Source of the DNA: Bacteroidetes bacterium 43-16
Lineage (GTDB): Bacteria; Bacteroidota; Bacteroidia; Chitinophagales; Chitinophagaceae
Assembly (NCBI GenBank): GCA_001897525.1
Contig: MKTB01000018.1
Location: 1-64,000 of the forward strand
Reading direction: 5' to 3'
DNA length: 64,000 nucleotides
Shown one piece after another: positions 8,381 to 16,942 of the stretch. Under the pieces are notes generated by a model, which was not told the origin of the DNA, did no database searches, and worked only from the letters and a program-made list of their open reading frames with translations. Made by a program: the position numbers and the translations under genes. The stretch's first letter is position 1. The number at the start of each line of letters is the position of its first letter.

Positions 8381-8581
8381 ATTTTACTTTGTAAAATGGA
8401 TTTAATAAAGGATTTATACTGGAGTCTTAAAACAAAACAAAGTGTAAGAGGAACGGCATCAAGCCGTTTTTCCCTGTTACATTTAATCCGTCCCAAAGGG
8501 CGGATTCTTGTGTTCACCCGAACACGGCAAGTTGTGTTTTGAGCATCTCGAAACGATTTCAGATGCGCAAAACGACTTGCC
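8381..8581. other. candidate oriT with a cluster of inverted repeats
   Basis: The 742-bp stretch between the ParA gene and mobA has no credible coding frame. Five inverted repeats lie in its right half: ATTTTAC/GTAAAAT (8381-8397), CGGC/GCCG (8454-8466), AATCCGtCCC/GGGCGGATT (8485-8506), GTGTTC/GAACAC (8510-8525), and a long imperfect pair with arms 8526-8548 and 8561-8581. The last starts GGCAAGT and ends ACTTGCC, with about 20 matched pairs. Position next to the mob genes and hairpin density are what is expected of a transfer origin. The nick site cannot be set from sequence alone. Confidence 0.6.
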
Positions 8582-8643
8582 CTGGCTGGGGCTGAAAATC
8601 CCTTCCGAAGTCAGGTATTTATTGATTTTAAAATTCGAAATTG

Positions 8644-9081
8644 ATGATGGAGAATAATAAGAAATTACCAAAAAAAACAGGCCGCAAACCAATCCAGGAC
8701 CCGGCGAAGTTCCGTTATACCATTTCCTTTAATGAGGAAGAACACAACCGTTTTCTTGCCCTTTTTGAGCAGTCCGGTCTTTTGGTCAAGGCGCATTTTA
8801 TTACTTCCTGCATTTTTGATAAGACCATTAAAACGGTAAAGATGGACAAAGGGACCATAGATTTCTATATGCGACTAACATCTTTTTATAGTCAGTTCCG
8901 CTCGGTAGGGGTAAATTATAACCAGGTAGTGAAGCTGCTTTACAGCAATTTGTCGGAGAAAAAAGCCGCAGCTTACTTATATAAACTGGAAAAACAAACG
9001 CTGGAAATGTTCAATTTATTTAAAGAGATCATGGAATTGACCGCAGAATTTGAAACCAAATACCTGAAAAACAAACCATAA
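8644..9081 (+). CDS. mobA: MobA-like relaxosome accessory protein
   Basis: A 145-aa basic protein (starting MMENNKKLPKKTGRKP) with the TISFNEEEHNRFL strand-helix typical of ribbon-helix-helix relaxosome proteins and a helical C-terminal half. It corresponds to MobA of CTnDOT-type elements, which binds oriT and helps the relaxase nick DNA. The stop is one base before the mobB start, a tight coupling. A TTG three bases upstream could also serve as start; I prefer the ATG. Confidence 0.83.
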   Translation: MMENNKKLPKKTGRKPIQDPAKFRYTISFNEEEHNRFLALFEQSGLLVKAHFITSCIFDKTIKTVKMDKGTIDFYMRLTSFYSQFRSVGVNYNQVVKLLYSNLSEKKAAAYLYKLEKQTLEMFNLFKEIMELTAEFETKYLKNKP

Positions 9082-9082
9082 T

Positions 9083-10372
9083 ATGATAGCAAAAATCGGT
9101 AGAAGCTCGAATCTATATGGTGCATTAGCATACAATCAGCTAAAGGTGGAAAAAGAGAAGGGCCAGATTTTACTCACCAACAAAATGATTGAATCCATAA
9201 ACGGGCATTATTCTGTAGCTCAATTGGCGCAATCTTTCGCTCCTTATCTGATTGCAAATCGCAATACCGAGAAGCATACCTTACACATTTCCCTTAATCC
9301 TGATCCAAAAGATAGGGTCAGCGATGAGCAGTATAAAGAGATGGCTAAACAATATCTGCAGGATATGGGCTACGGTAATCAACCATTTGTCATATTTAAA
9401 CATACAGATTTAGACCGCAGTCATATTCATATAGTATCGGTTTGTGTGGACGAAAACGGTAGGAAAATATCGGATAAGTTTGAGAAAAGGCAATCCATGA
9501 AGATTTGTCGTGAGTTAGAAACGAAGCACGGACTGATATCCGCAACGGATAAGGAAAGGAATCAGAATGACAAAATTTTCAATCCGGTAGATTTTCGGGC
9601 AGGCAATATCAAGAGTCAGATGGCTTCGGTCTTACGCCACTTACCAAATTATTACCAATACCAATCAATGGGCGAATACAATGCTTTGCTTTCTCTGTTT
9701 AATATTACCACAGAAAAAATAGAAGGCGAATTACAGGGGAAGATGCAACAAGGATTGTTATATATTCCATTAAATGAAAAGGGAGAAAGAGCCGGGCATC
9801 CGATCAAGGCTTCCTTATTTGGAAAGAATGCGGGGATTCCAGCCTTGCAATTGCATTTTGCAAAGAGTAAAGAGCTATTAAAGGATCATCCAACCAAACT
9901 AACTTTAAAATCAGCAATTACCATTGCCATGCACTCCACCAGTAATGAGTTAAGCTTTAAAAAACAGATAGCCGAGCAGGGCATTAATACGGTTGTACGT
10001 AGGAATGACGCAGGGCGTATTTATGGTATGACATTTATTGATCACAATTCCAGAACCGTATGGAACGGTTCGAGGTTGGCTAAGGAGCTTTCGGCAAATA
10101 CCTTTAATGAGTATTGGAACAATAATATCAGACCGGATTCCAAAGTACCAGAACTGTCGCAAAGCCAACTGTCAAATACAAAGGATGCCGATCTTCCAAG
10201 TGAAGAGCTACACCAATTTTTTGGCTTCTTAAATTCGGACACCAATCAGGACAGTTTGATCGGAGCATTAGGAAGCTTACTCCCTGAAGCCTTTGGTGAA
10301 GATTACGAAGAACAAGCCTTCGACAATAGTATGAAAAGAAAGAAGAAAAAGAAAAGAAAACCTCGCTATTAA
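9083..10372 (+). CDS. mobB: MobB relaxase
   Basis: A 429-aa relaxase that should nick oriT and lead the strand into the recipient. The histidine triad motif appears as HTDLDRSHIHIVSV near residues 107-120, and an upstream motif as HTLHISLNPDP near residue 65, both typical of MOBP-type relaxase/mobilisation domains. The catalytic Tyr is probably within the first 20 residues (Y12 or Y17). The C-terminus is a lysine/arginine tail suited to DNA binding. It follows mobA by one base; the usual partner mobC lies 8 kb away, beyond the cargo block. Confidence 0.92.
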   Translation: MIAKIGRSSNLYGALAYNQLKVEKEKGQILLTNKMIESINGHYSVAQLAQSFAPYLIANRNTEKHTLHISLNPDPKDRVSDEQYKEMAKQYLQDMGYGNQPFVIFKHTDLDRSHIHIVSVCVDENGRKISDKFEKRQSMKICRELETKHGLISATDKERNQNDKIFNPVDFRAGNIKSQMASVLRHLPNYYQYQSMGEYNALLSLFNITTEKIEGELQGKMQQGLLYIPLNEKGERAGHPIKASLFGKNAGIPALQLHFAKSKELLKDHPTKLTLKSAITIAMHSTSNELSFKKQIAEQGINTVVRRNDAGRIYGMTFIDHNSRTVWNGSRLAKELSANTFNEYWNNNIRPDSKVPELSQSQLSNTKDADLPSEELHQFFGFLNSDTNQDSLIGALGSLLPEAFGEDYEEQAFDNSMKRKKKKKRKPRY

Positions 10373-10382
10373 TTAATAACAG

Positions 10383-10982
10383 CTAATTTTTTTCTATTCG
10401 ATAAAGATCCAGGACTCCGGGGGCAATTCTCAAATCGGGACGAAAAAGCTGAATGCCTTTTATAAAATGTCGATGAATTTTATTGCTGTTAATGATAACG
10501 GTTTGGGTATTAAAATCAACGCTTCCTATTTTAAGTTTACCAGTTGTAGAATCTATTAAGTAAAATAACAAGTAATAAGGTCCGTCCTCACCAGGATCGT
10601 TTAAAAACACATCATAGTAATCAGTATCAGGCCCGCTCTTTAAATCCACAAAAAGCATTTTTTTGATACATCCAGTATCGTTATAATAACAAATACCATT
10701 AATATCAACTACTAAACGGGTAAAATTGTTTTTCTGACTTTTTCGGAGTGAAAATAGTATTAACCATCCAAATAATAGCAGCAGCAGTAGGCAGATTCCA
10801 ATTTGTAATATTTCGACTCCAGGTGTAAAGGACTTCTTTGAAAATACCATTATAGCTGTTACAATAGCGCAAACGAATATAAATACGCTAAAAAACCAAC
10901 CAAACCCTTTGATAAAAAAAGTGAGACCACGGGAATGCCTGGAGGACAGCGCTGGAAAATTGTCGGTATTTATTGTATCCAT
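10383..10982 (-). CDS. uncharacterised membrane protein
   Basis: I do not recognise this 199-aa protein. It has two hydrophobic helices (about residues 21-48 and 57-82) and a soluble C-terminal half (90-199) predicted to be rich in beta strands, with YYDVFLNDPGEDGPYYLLFY in its middle. The form recalls small two-helix proteins with a PH-like cytoplasmic domain, but that is only a guess. It faces mobB with ten bases between the stops and starts the cargo block. Confidence 0.65.
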   Translation of the reverse strand: MDTINTDNFPALSSRHSRGLTFFIKGFGWFFSVFIFVCAIVTAIMVFSKKSFTPGVEILQIGICLLLLLLFGWLILFSLRKSQKNNFTRLVVDINGICYYNDTGCIKKMLFVDLKSGPDTDYYDVFLNDPGEDGPYYLLFYLIDSTTGKLKIGSVDFNTQTVIINSNKIHRHFIKGIQLFRPDLRIAPGVLDLYRIEKN

Positions 10983-11234
10983 AAATGTATCACCTCTCTT
11001 AGTTAGTGTAAATTTATAAAAATCAGATAATTTATCAGGTTTGGTTAAATTTCCATTTCACTTAAAATGTGAACTCTTACCAAAGAATGTCAGCAAGAAG
11101 AAAACACCTCTTACCGCATTTAATTTAGGACAAAACAAAACATAAAAATCGGCAACATAAAATTTAGAAAGTCAATTTCGCGATAAGGTTGGCATTTTAT
11201 GTAAATTAGTAACAAGATTTAAATTGCATAGTAG

Positions 11235-11663
11235 ATGGAAAATAATAGAGGATTATATTTAATAGTACTTATAATGATGATTTTTACCTCTTGCGGTAAC
11301 AATCAGCAAAATCAGAGCAACTTCACAACAGATAAAATGATGGTAAGGATTGCGGAACTTGAAATTGAACCAGGCAACATTGATGAATATATTTCGATAC
11401 TTAAAGAAGAAGCAGAAGCCTCTGTTAGACTGGAGCCTGGAGTTATTTCAATCTACCCCATGTTTGACATTAAAAACCCAACACAGATAAGAATATTAGA
11501 AATCTATGCGAATGAACAAGCTTACAATAGCCATCTACAAACACTTCATTTTAAGCGCTATAAAACAGCAACAGAAAACATGATCAAATCATTGAAGTTA
11601 ATTGATATGACTGCTATAGATGGACAAACGATGCCTCAAATTTTTAAAAAATTAAGTCAGTAG
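11235..11663 (+). CDS. lipoprotein with antibiotic-biosynthesis-monooxygenase (YgiN-like) domain
   Basis: The 142-aa product has a lipoprotein signal (hydrophobic segment, lipobox IFTSC, Cys20). It is followed by a ferredoxin-like ABM domain (residues 35-125) with MVRIAELEIEPGNIDEYISI and a terminal strand. YgiN-type proteins oxidise quinols or act as small dimeric oxygenases and are normally cytoplasmic. Here the domain should be anchored on the outer face of a membrane. It stands alone upstream of the AraC regulator. Confidence 0.78.
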   Translation: MENNRGLYLIVLIMMIFTSCGNNQQNQSNFTTDKMMVRIAELEIEPGNIDEYISILKEEAEASVRLEPGVISIYPMFDIKNPTQIRILEIYANEQAYNSHLQTLHFKRYKTATENMIKSLKLIDMTAIDGQTMPQIFKKLSQ

Positions 11664-11797
11664 ATTGTAGAAAGAAAAAACTTCCCAAAAAAATTGGAGC
11701 ATATACCTATATTTTTCGGCAATACTTAATTCATGACATTTTTTTTGTAACATTATGAGCTTGTGAGCAATGTAATTTGAGCTGCATAGCAAAAAAT

Positions 11798-11819
11798 ATT
11801 TACTTCTAAAGGAGTAAAT
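11798..11819. promoter_or_regulatory. palindrome upstream of the AraC-type gene
   Basis: ATTTACT (11798-11804) and AGTAAAT (11813-11819) form perfect arms, 27 bases before the start of the AraC regulator. It may be an operator for autoregulation. There is no other support. Confidence 0.35.
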
Positions 11820-11845
11820 TTGCTCGGCAACTATGGTAAAACATT

Positions 11846-12676
11846 ATGGATGTACAACAAGAAAATAAATACGACACGTTAAGCTATTCAGGAATTTTCC
11901 TCTCGTGTTTTTCCGATTACGGCACCCACTGTGTGCACGCTAAACCGGAACACGTTTTGGTTTATATTTATTCAGGAGAACAGGTAATTGTTGATCGAAA
12001 TAAAAAGACCATTATTAAGGCAGGAGAATGTGCATTCATAAGGAGGGACAACCGACTACAAATGTTCAAAAATAGTAAAGGCAACCAAGCATACAAAGGC
12101 ATTTCATTGACTTTTCAACGCCATGTATTGCGGGAGTTTTTTAGCAAAATGAATAAATCGGAGGTGCCAAAAGAAGTCCCTATATCGGACAAAAAAGTAT
12201 TCAAATTAAAGCCCAGCCCTGCAATTGAAAGTTTATTCCAATCGCTAAACCCATATTTTGACAGCAATATAAAGCCGACTGAGAGTGTAACACATTTGAA
12301 ACTACTGGAAGGTATTTACGCGTTGCTCAATAGTTCAGAGCAATTTTATCCCATATTATTCGATTTTGCTGAACCCTGGAAAATTGATCTGTTGGAATTC
12401 CTGAACGAAAATTATATGCAAGAGCTTTCAATGGAACAAATTGCTTCCTTCACAGGGCGCAGTCTAGCAACTTTCAAAAGAGATTTTAATAAAATTAGCA
12501 GCTTGACTCCTCAAAAGTGGCTCATCAATAAGCGCCTGGAAATGGCTTACATCAAACTCAAAGAAGAAAATAAAAAAGTACAGGAAGTTTATTCGGAGGT
12601 AGGCTTTAAAAACCTTTCACATTTTTCTACGGCATTTAAAAAGCAATATGGCGTTTCTCCAACAGAAATAAAGTAA
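11846..12676 (+). CDS. AraC-family transcriptional regulator
   Basis: A 276-aa regulator. The N-terminal half is a cupin-like sensing domain (YIYSGEQVIVDRNKKTIIKA near residue 32). The C-terminal 95 residues hold two helix-turn-helix units, the first around LSMEQIASFTGRSLATFKRD and the second around VYSEVGFKNLSHFSTAFKKQ, ending in the usual GVSPTEIK. It is two bases upstream of the GNAT gene and likely co-transcribed with it. The effector is unknown. Confidence 0.9.
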   Translation: MDVQQENKYDTLSYSGIFLSCFSDYGTHCVHAKPEHVLVYIYSGEQVIVDRNKKTIIKAGECAFIRRDNRLQMFKNSKGNQAYKGISLTFQRHVLREFFSKMNKSEVPKEVPISDKKVFKLKPSPAIESLFQSLNPYFDSNIKPTESVTHLKLLEGIYALLNSSEQFYPILFDFAEPWKIDLLEFLNENYMQELSMEQIASFTGRSLATFKRDFNKISSLTPQKWLINKRLEMAYIKLKEENKKVQEVYSEVGFKNLSHFSTAFKKQYGVSPTEIK

Positions 12677-12678
12677 TT

Positions 12679-13200
12679 ATGAACAGAATTGACTTACAAA
12701 AAGTAACATTACAAGATATAGAGGAATTACAACAAATAGGCAGACAAACATTTTCAGAAACTTTTACTTCAAGTAATTCAGAAGAGAATATGACAACATA
12801 TTTAGCGGAGGGATTTTCCACAAAAAAGCTTACAGATGAATTGTATAATGAAAGTTCCGAGTTTTATTTTGCCTTAGCTAACAAAAAAGTAATTGGTTAT
12901 TTAAAAATCAATTTCGGGAAATCACAAACAGAATTGCATGACGATACAGCCCTTGAAATTGAACGCATTTATGTAATAAAAGAATTTCATGGTAAACAAG
13001 TTGGGCAAGTGCTGTATGAAAAAGCCATTGAAATTGCCAAACAGAAAGATACACACTACATTTGGTTAGGTGTCTGGGAAGAAAACCAAAGAGCAATCAG
13101 CTTTTATAAGAAAAATGGTTTTGTTGAATTTGATAAGCATATTTTCAAATTAGGCAATGACGAACAGACGGATATTATGATGAAGTTAAAAGTAAAATAA
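12679..13200 (+). CDS. GNAT-family N-acetyltransferase
   Basis: A 173-aa GNAT enzyme that should transfer an acetyl group from acetyl-CoA to an amine. The pantetheine-binding region appears as IERIYVIKEFHGKQVGQVLY (about residues 93-112, with the Q/G-rich loop after the strand), and the C-terminal YIWLGVWEENQRAISFYKKN (about 126-145) is the classical motif B. The closest type is the spermidine/peptide acetyltransferase-like group. It is coupled to the AraC gene before it and followed by a terminator. Confidence 0.88.
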   Translation: MNRIDLQKVTLQDIEELQQIGRQTFSETFTSSNSEENMTTYLAEGFSTKKLTDELYNESSEFYFALANKKVIGYLKINFGKSQTELHDDTALEIERIYVIKEFHGKQVGQVLYEKAIEIAKQKDTHYIWLGVWEENQRAISFYKKNGFVEFDKHIFKLGNDEQTDIMMKLKVK

Positions 13201-13244
13201 AGGATATAATTATTTTAAATTGATCCTTACAGCAAAGTAATTTG

Positions 13245-13280
13245 AGCCTTACAACAAAACCGTTGTAAGGCTTTGTTTTT
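13245..13280 (+). terminator. intrinsic terminator after the GNAT gene
   Basis: An 11-bp perfect stem AGCCTTACAAC (13245-13255) with GTTGTAAGGCT (13262-13272) and a six-base loop, followed by TTGTTTTT. Confidence 0.82.
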
Positions 13281-13287
13281 AACTTTG
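13280..13287 (+). promoter_or_regulatory. Bacteroidota -7 box TAACTTTG
   Basis: The octamer fits the TAnnTTTG consensus of the Bacteroidota primary sigma factor and lies 20 bases before the acetyltransferase start, directly after the terminator. A good -33 TTTG is not seen. Confidence 0.45.
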
Positions 13288-13306
13288 TATCATAAAACGT
13301 AAGGCA

Positions 13307-13876
13307 ATGGAATTAGAAACGACTGATATATTTGAAAGGTTGCGAATTGGGAACAGTGTACCATTTAGCGACCCCCAGTATGCTAAAATAGGACAAGCCT
13401 GTAACGATACAAAAAAATTACTGCTCCGGTTGAACAGTACATCAGACCCCGATGAGGTAAGAAACATATTAAACCAGATTACAGGTTGCAATATTGACGA
13501 AACCACAACCGTATTTACACCACTTAATATCAATTACGGCCGACATACTACAATAGGCAAAAACGTATTTATAAACTTCGATTGTGTGTTTCTTGATCTA
13601 GGTGGCATTACCATTGAAGATAATGTACTGATAGCCCCCAAGGTCAGCCTGCTATCAGAGGGACACCCCATAACACCGGGAACCAGAGCGACACTAACAA
13701 CCGGGCGTATCCATATAAAGAAGAATGCCTGGATCGGCACAGGTGCTATCATAATGCAAGGGGTAACCATTGGTGAAAATGCCATAGTAGCTGCAGGTGC
13801 GGTGGTTTCAAAAGATGTACCGGATAACGTCATCGTTGGTGGCATTCCTGCAAAAATTATTAAAGAAATAGAATAA
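13307..13876 (+). CDS. maltose/galactoside O-acetyltransferase-like hexapeptide enzyme
   Basis: A 189-aa enzyme with an N-terminal maltose-acetyltransferase helix region (residues 1-55) and a left-handed beta-helix built from hexapeptide repeats (for example IGKNVFINFDCVFLDLGGIT and IGTGAIIMQGVTIGENAIVA, residues 80-180). The catalytic histidine is probably in SEGHPITPGTR near residue 123. It should O-acetylate a sugar or sugar-like acceptor using acetyl-CoA. Its stop overlaps the start of the next gene by one base (ATAATGA), so it heads a four-gene operon with three lipoproteins. Confidence 0.9.
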   Translation: MELETTDIFERLRIGNSVPFSDPQYAKIGQACNDTKKLLLRLNSTSDPDEVRNILNQITGCNIDETTTVFTPLNINYGRHTTIGKNVFINFDCVFLDLGGITIEDNVLIAPKVSLLSEGHPITPGTRATLTTGRIHIKKNAWIGTGAIIMQGVTIGENAIVAAGAVVSKDVPDNVIVGGIPAKIIKEIE

Positions 13877-14376
13877 TGAAGAAAATAGGATCTATCCTTA
13901 GTGTAATCGCGATAATATGCTTTATCGCTTGTAAAAACAATATTAATCAGGAAAACATGACCGACAAAAATAATAATGTACTTTATCCCAAAGGCGATAA
14001 ACTATCAAACGATTGGTTTAGCGGAAACGCATTTTTAACACCATTAGTAGCAAAAGATAAGAACAATGAGTTCTCAGCAGGAAGCGTAACATTTGAGCCA
14101 GAGGCGAGAACAAACTGGCATACGCACCCTAAAGGACAAGTACTGCTTGTTATCGAGGGTAACGGACTCTATCAGGAAAAAGGCAAGCCTGCACAGCCTA
14201 TCAAAAAAGGCGATGTGATTAATATCCCCGAAAACACAGAGCATTGGCATGGAGCGACGGCAACTACCAAAATGGTTCATATCGCCATTACCAATTATAA
14301 AGAGGAAATGCAGGTAACCTGGCTGCAAGCTGTAACCGACGAAGAGTTTACAGCAGCTAATAAAACAACAGATTAA
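13876..14376 (+). CDS. cupin-domain lipoprotein
   Basis: A 166-aa protein with a lipobox (ICFIAC, Cys18) followed by a cupin fold. Metal-binding histidines are visible in TNWHTHPKGQVLLVIEG (about residue 77) and in PENTEHWHGAT (about residue 117), the two standard cupin motifs. Carboxymuconolactone-type cupins of this group are often near hydrolases and quinone-active enzymes. It overlaps the acetyltransferase gene by one base and precedes the hydrolase by 12. Confidence 0.85.
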   Translation: MKKIGSILSVIAIICFIACKNNINQENMTDKNNNVLYPKGDKLSNDWFSGNAFLTPLVAKDKNNEFSAGSVTFEPEARTNWHTHPKGQVLLVIEGNGLYQEKGKPAQPIKKGDVINIPENTEHWHGATATTKMVHIAITNYKEEMQVTWLQAVTDEEFTAANKTTD

Positions 14377-14388
14377 AATTTATAATAC

Positions 14389-15429
14389 ATGAAAAAGTTA
14401 ATCATATTAATGGCAATTCCCTTGTTCATACTTGGAGCCTGCCAACAAAATAAACAGAAAGAAGAAATGAAACAGACAACAGCAAAAGACCATTATACAT
14501 TCGAGTTGAGCGATAAAGTAACACGCCAAAAAGTAACTTTTAAGAACCGCTACGGCATTACGCTTTCAGGTGATTTGTACATTCCGAAAAATAGCGGGAA
14601 CAATTTGTCTGCATTGGTTATCAGTGGACCATTCGGGGCGGTAAAAGAGCAGTCTTCAGGACTGTATGCCAACCAAATGGCAGAGCGTGGATTTGCCGTG
14701 CTTGCTTTTGACCCATCTTACACAGGCGAAAGCGGTGGCGAACCCCGCAACGTAGCATCGCCTGACATCAATACCGAGGATTTCAGTGCCGCAGTAGATT
14801 ATATTGGTTTACAAGGCAACATTGACCGTAACAAAATCGGTATCATCGGAATTTGTGGTTATGGTGGATTTGCATTAAATGCCACAGCCGTTGATAAACG
14901 TGTAAAAGCTGTTGCCACCACGAGTATGTACGATTTGTCGAGAGTAAATGCTGAAGGATATTTTGGCTCTACCACGCCAGAGCAGCGTACCAAGATGTTA
15001 GAAGAAATGAGCTTACAGCGTTGGGAAGATGCGAAAAACGGAACTCCAAAATACCCAGAAAACGGATTGGCACAAACGAACGAACAATCGCCACAATTTG
15101 TAAAAGAATATTATGATTATTACAAGACCGACAGAGGTTTTCATGAACGATCTTTAAACTCTAATGCAGCGTGGACAACAACCAACAGCTTGTCTTTTAT
15201 GAATATGCCACTTTTAACCTACATCAAGGAAATTTCGCCGAGACCAATGTTGTTGATTGCAGGAGAAAAAGCGCACTCCCGTTATTTCAGCGAAGATGCC
15301 TATAAGAATGCTTCCGAACCAAAGGAACTGATGATTATCCCTAATGGTGTACACGTCGATTTGTATGATAAGATTGATGTTATTCCTTTTGCAAAGTTAG
15401 AAACATTCTTTAAAGATAATTTGAAGTAA
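14389..15429 (+). CDS. alpha/beta hydrolase lipoprotein (dienelactone-hydrolase-like)
   Basis: A 346-aa protein with a lipobox (ILGAC, Cys18) and an alpha/beta-hydrolase domain. The oxyanion strand is LSALVISGPFGAVKEQ. The nucleophile elbow is IIGICGYGGFA (near residue 155), with a Cys at the usual nucleophile place as in YcjY/DLH-like enzymes. A C-terminal His occurs in IPNGVHVDLYD (near residue 323). The substrate is not known. The gene is inside the operon, two bases before the next start. Confidence 0.85.
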   Translation: MKKLIILMAIPLFILGACQQNKQKEEMKQTTAKDHYTFELSDKVTRQKVTFKNRYGITLSGDLYIPKNSGNNLSALVISGPFGAVKEQSSGLYANQMAERGFAVLAFDPSYTGESGGEPRNVASPDINTEDFSAAVDYIGLQGNIDRNKIGIIGICGYGGFALNATAVDKRVKAVATTSMYDLSRVNAEGYFGSTTPEQRTKMLEEMSLQRWEDAKNGTPKYPENGLAQTNEQSPQFVKEYYDYYKTDRGFHERSLNSNAAWTTTNSLSFMNMPLLTYIKEISPRPMLLIAGEKAHSRYFSEDAYKNASEPKELMIIPNGVHVDLYDKIDVIPFAKLETFFKDNLK

Positions 15430-15430
15430 A

Positions 15431-15916
15431 ATGGCAATTATGAAACATTCTTTTTTAACGGTTGTGGCTATTATGATAATGATTGTATGCAGTTCTTCGT
15501 CCTGCGATAAGAATGATGATAATAGCAACACAAATAATACTCCTGAAAATACTACCCCTATGGCAAAAGGTAAAATCAAAATAAAGATAGGGTTACAAAC
15601 CTTTACAGCTACGTTACTGGACAACAATTCAGCAAAAGCATTTAAAGAAATGCTGCCCTTAACCATCAATATGGTTGAGTTGAACAATAATGAGAAATAC
15701 TATGATTTGCCCAGCAGCCTGCCGACCTACTCATCCAATCCCGGAACCATCAAAAATGGGGATTTAATGTTATACGGTTCAAAAACTCTGGTGCTATTTT
15801 ACAAGACCTTTTCAACATCGTACAACTATACTAAATTAGGTTCGGTAGATAATATAACGGATTTGACAACCGCATTGGGTGCTGGAAATGTCACGGTTAC
15901 TTTTGAGAAAGATTAA
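15431..15916 (+). CDS. cyclophilin-like-domain lipoprotein
   Basis: A 161-aa protein with a signal and a Ser-rich lipobox (SSSSC, Cys25), a short Asn/Asp linker, and a cyclophilin-like (Cyclophil_like) domain: KIKIKIGLQTFTATLLDNNS near residue 50 and KNGDLMLYGSKTLVLFYKTF near residue 112. Such proteins are not proven to be proline isomerases. An internal ATG at 15440 could equally be the start. It is the last gene of the lipoprotein operon. Confidence 0.83.
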   Translation: MAIMKHSFLTVVAIMIMIVCSSSSCDKNDDNSNTNNTPENTTPMAKGKIKIKIGLQTFTATLLDNNSAKAFKEMLPLTINMVELNNNEKYYDLPSSLPTYSSNPGTIKNGDLMLYGSKTLVLFYKTFSTSYNYTKLGSVDNITDLTTALGAGNVTVTFEKD

Positions 15917-15944
15917 GGACAAAGTCAATTTTACAATAAGGTTG

Positions 15945-15975
15945 AAAAGGTAGCAATTTGCTATCTTTTCCCTTT
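15945..15975. terminator. bidirectional terminator between convergent genes
   Basis: AAAAGGTAGC (15945-15954) pairs with GCTATCTTTT (15960-15969) with one G-T pair, flanked by A and T runs. It serves the rightward lipoprotein operon and the leftward AraC operon. Confidence 0.68.
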
Positions 15976-15984
15976 TAATACATA

Positions 15985-16923
15985 TTAATTAAAAGACTGC
16001 CTAAACTCCAATGGAGAAACAGAGGTACGGTTTTTAAATAAACGATGAAAAGACTGTGAATGCTCAAATCCCAACTGATAAGCTATTTCCGATACGGACA
16101 TTGATGTTGTAGATAATAATTCTTTTGCTTTTTCAATTACTCTGTTCTGAATGTGTTGTTGTGTAGTCTGTCCGGTTTGCACCCGAAGCATATCGCTTAA
16201 ATAATTGGGGCTTAAATGCAGTACGCTTGCCGTAAACTGAACGGTAGGAATGCCTTTTTCAGCCAGTATTTCACTTTTAAAATTCTCATCCAGAAAGGCT
16301 TCCAACTTCGTGAGCAAATCAGTATTGGCTTTCTTCCTGGTCAAAAACTGACGGTTGTAAAAACGGTCGCAATACTTTAGCAACAAATCCATATTGGATA
16401 TGAGCAAGTCCTGTGTAAAGCCATCCATATTGTCTGCTATCTCCCTATCCATATTTTCTATGATGTGCATTATGGCTTTCTCTTCTTTTTCAGAAAGGTG
16501 CAGTGCTTCATTGGCAGAGTAGGAAAAATAGCCATAGTTCTTAATTTCTGAAGCTAAGGGATAACCGTGAAGTAAGTCGGGATGCATCACCAAAACAAAT
16601 CCCTTTACTGCATTGAGAAGCACATCTTCAAATTGCAATACCTGATGCGGAGCAATAAAATACATTATGCCCTCATCAAAATCATAATATTGCTGACCGT
16701 ACCTACATTTACCGCCTGCACAGTCCTTTTTTAAGGCAACCACATAAAAATCAGTAGTAACTGCACTTAAAATGGTTTCGGGTTTCAGTTTTACATCATC
16801 AAAATTAAAAACACTAACCAGGGGATTGGACGGCTTGGCCAATCCCAAAAACTGATGCAATGCACTTATTGATGAAACTTTTGCCGGAGCTTTCATTTGC
16901 TGATTTATGGATTTATACATCAC
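15985..16923 (-). CDS. AraC-family transcriptional regulator
   Basis: A 312-aa regulator with an N-terminal cupin-type sensing part (YYDFDEGIMYFIAPHQVLQF near residue 82) containing a cluster CAGGKCRYG near residue 70. The C-terminal AraC DNA-binding domain holds LSPNYLSDMLRVQTGQTTQQ and SVSEIAYQLGFEHSQSFHRL. This type is common beside quinone- or aldehyde-detoxifying genes in Bacteroidota. It is the third gene of a leftward operon after the DJ-1 and epimerase genes, 19 bases after the latter. Confidence 0.88.
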   Translation of the reverse strand: MMYKSINQQMKAPAKVSSISALHQFLGLAKPSNPLVSVFNFDDVKLKPETILSAVTTDFYVVALKKDCAGGKCRYGQQYYDFDEGIMYFIAPHQVLQFEDVLLNAVKGFVLVMHPDLLHGYPLASEIKNYGYFSYSANEALHLSEKEEKAIMHIIENMDREIADNMDGFTQDLLISNMDLLLKYCDRFYNRQFLTRKKANTDLLTKLEAFLDENFKSEILAEKGIPTVQFTASVLHLSPNYLSDMLRVQTGQTTQQHIQNRVIEKAKELLSTTSMSVSEIAYQLGFEHSQSFHRLFKNRTSVSPLEFRQSFN

Positions 16924-16942
16924 TAAATTATCACTTTTATTT

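Noticed and set aside
8227-8542. Open frames on both strands in the oriT region
   Set aside because: They overlap inverted repeats, have no recognisable family, and lie in a region that is clearly non-coding in character.
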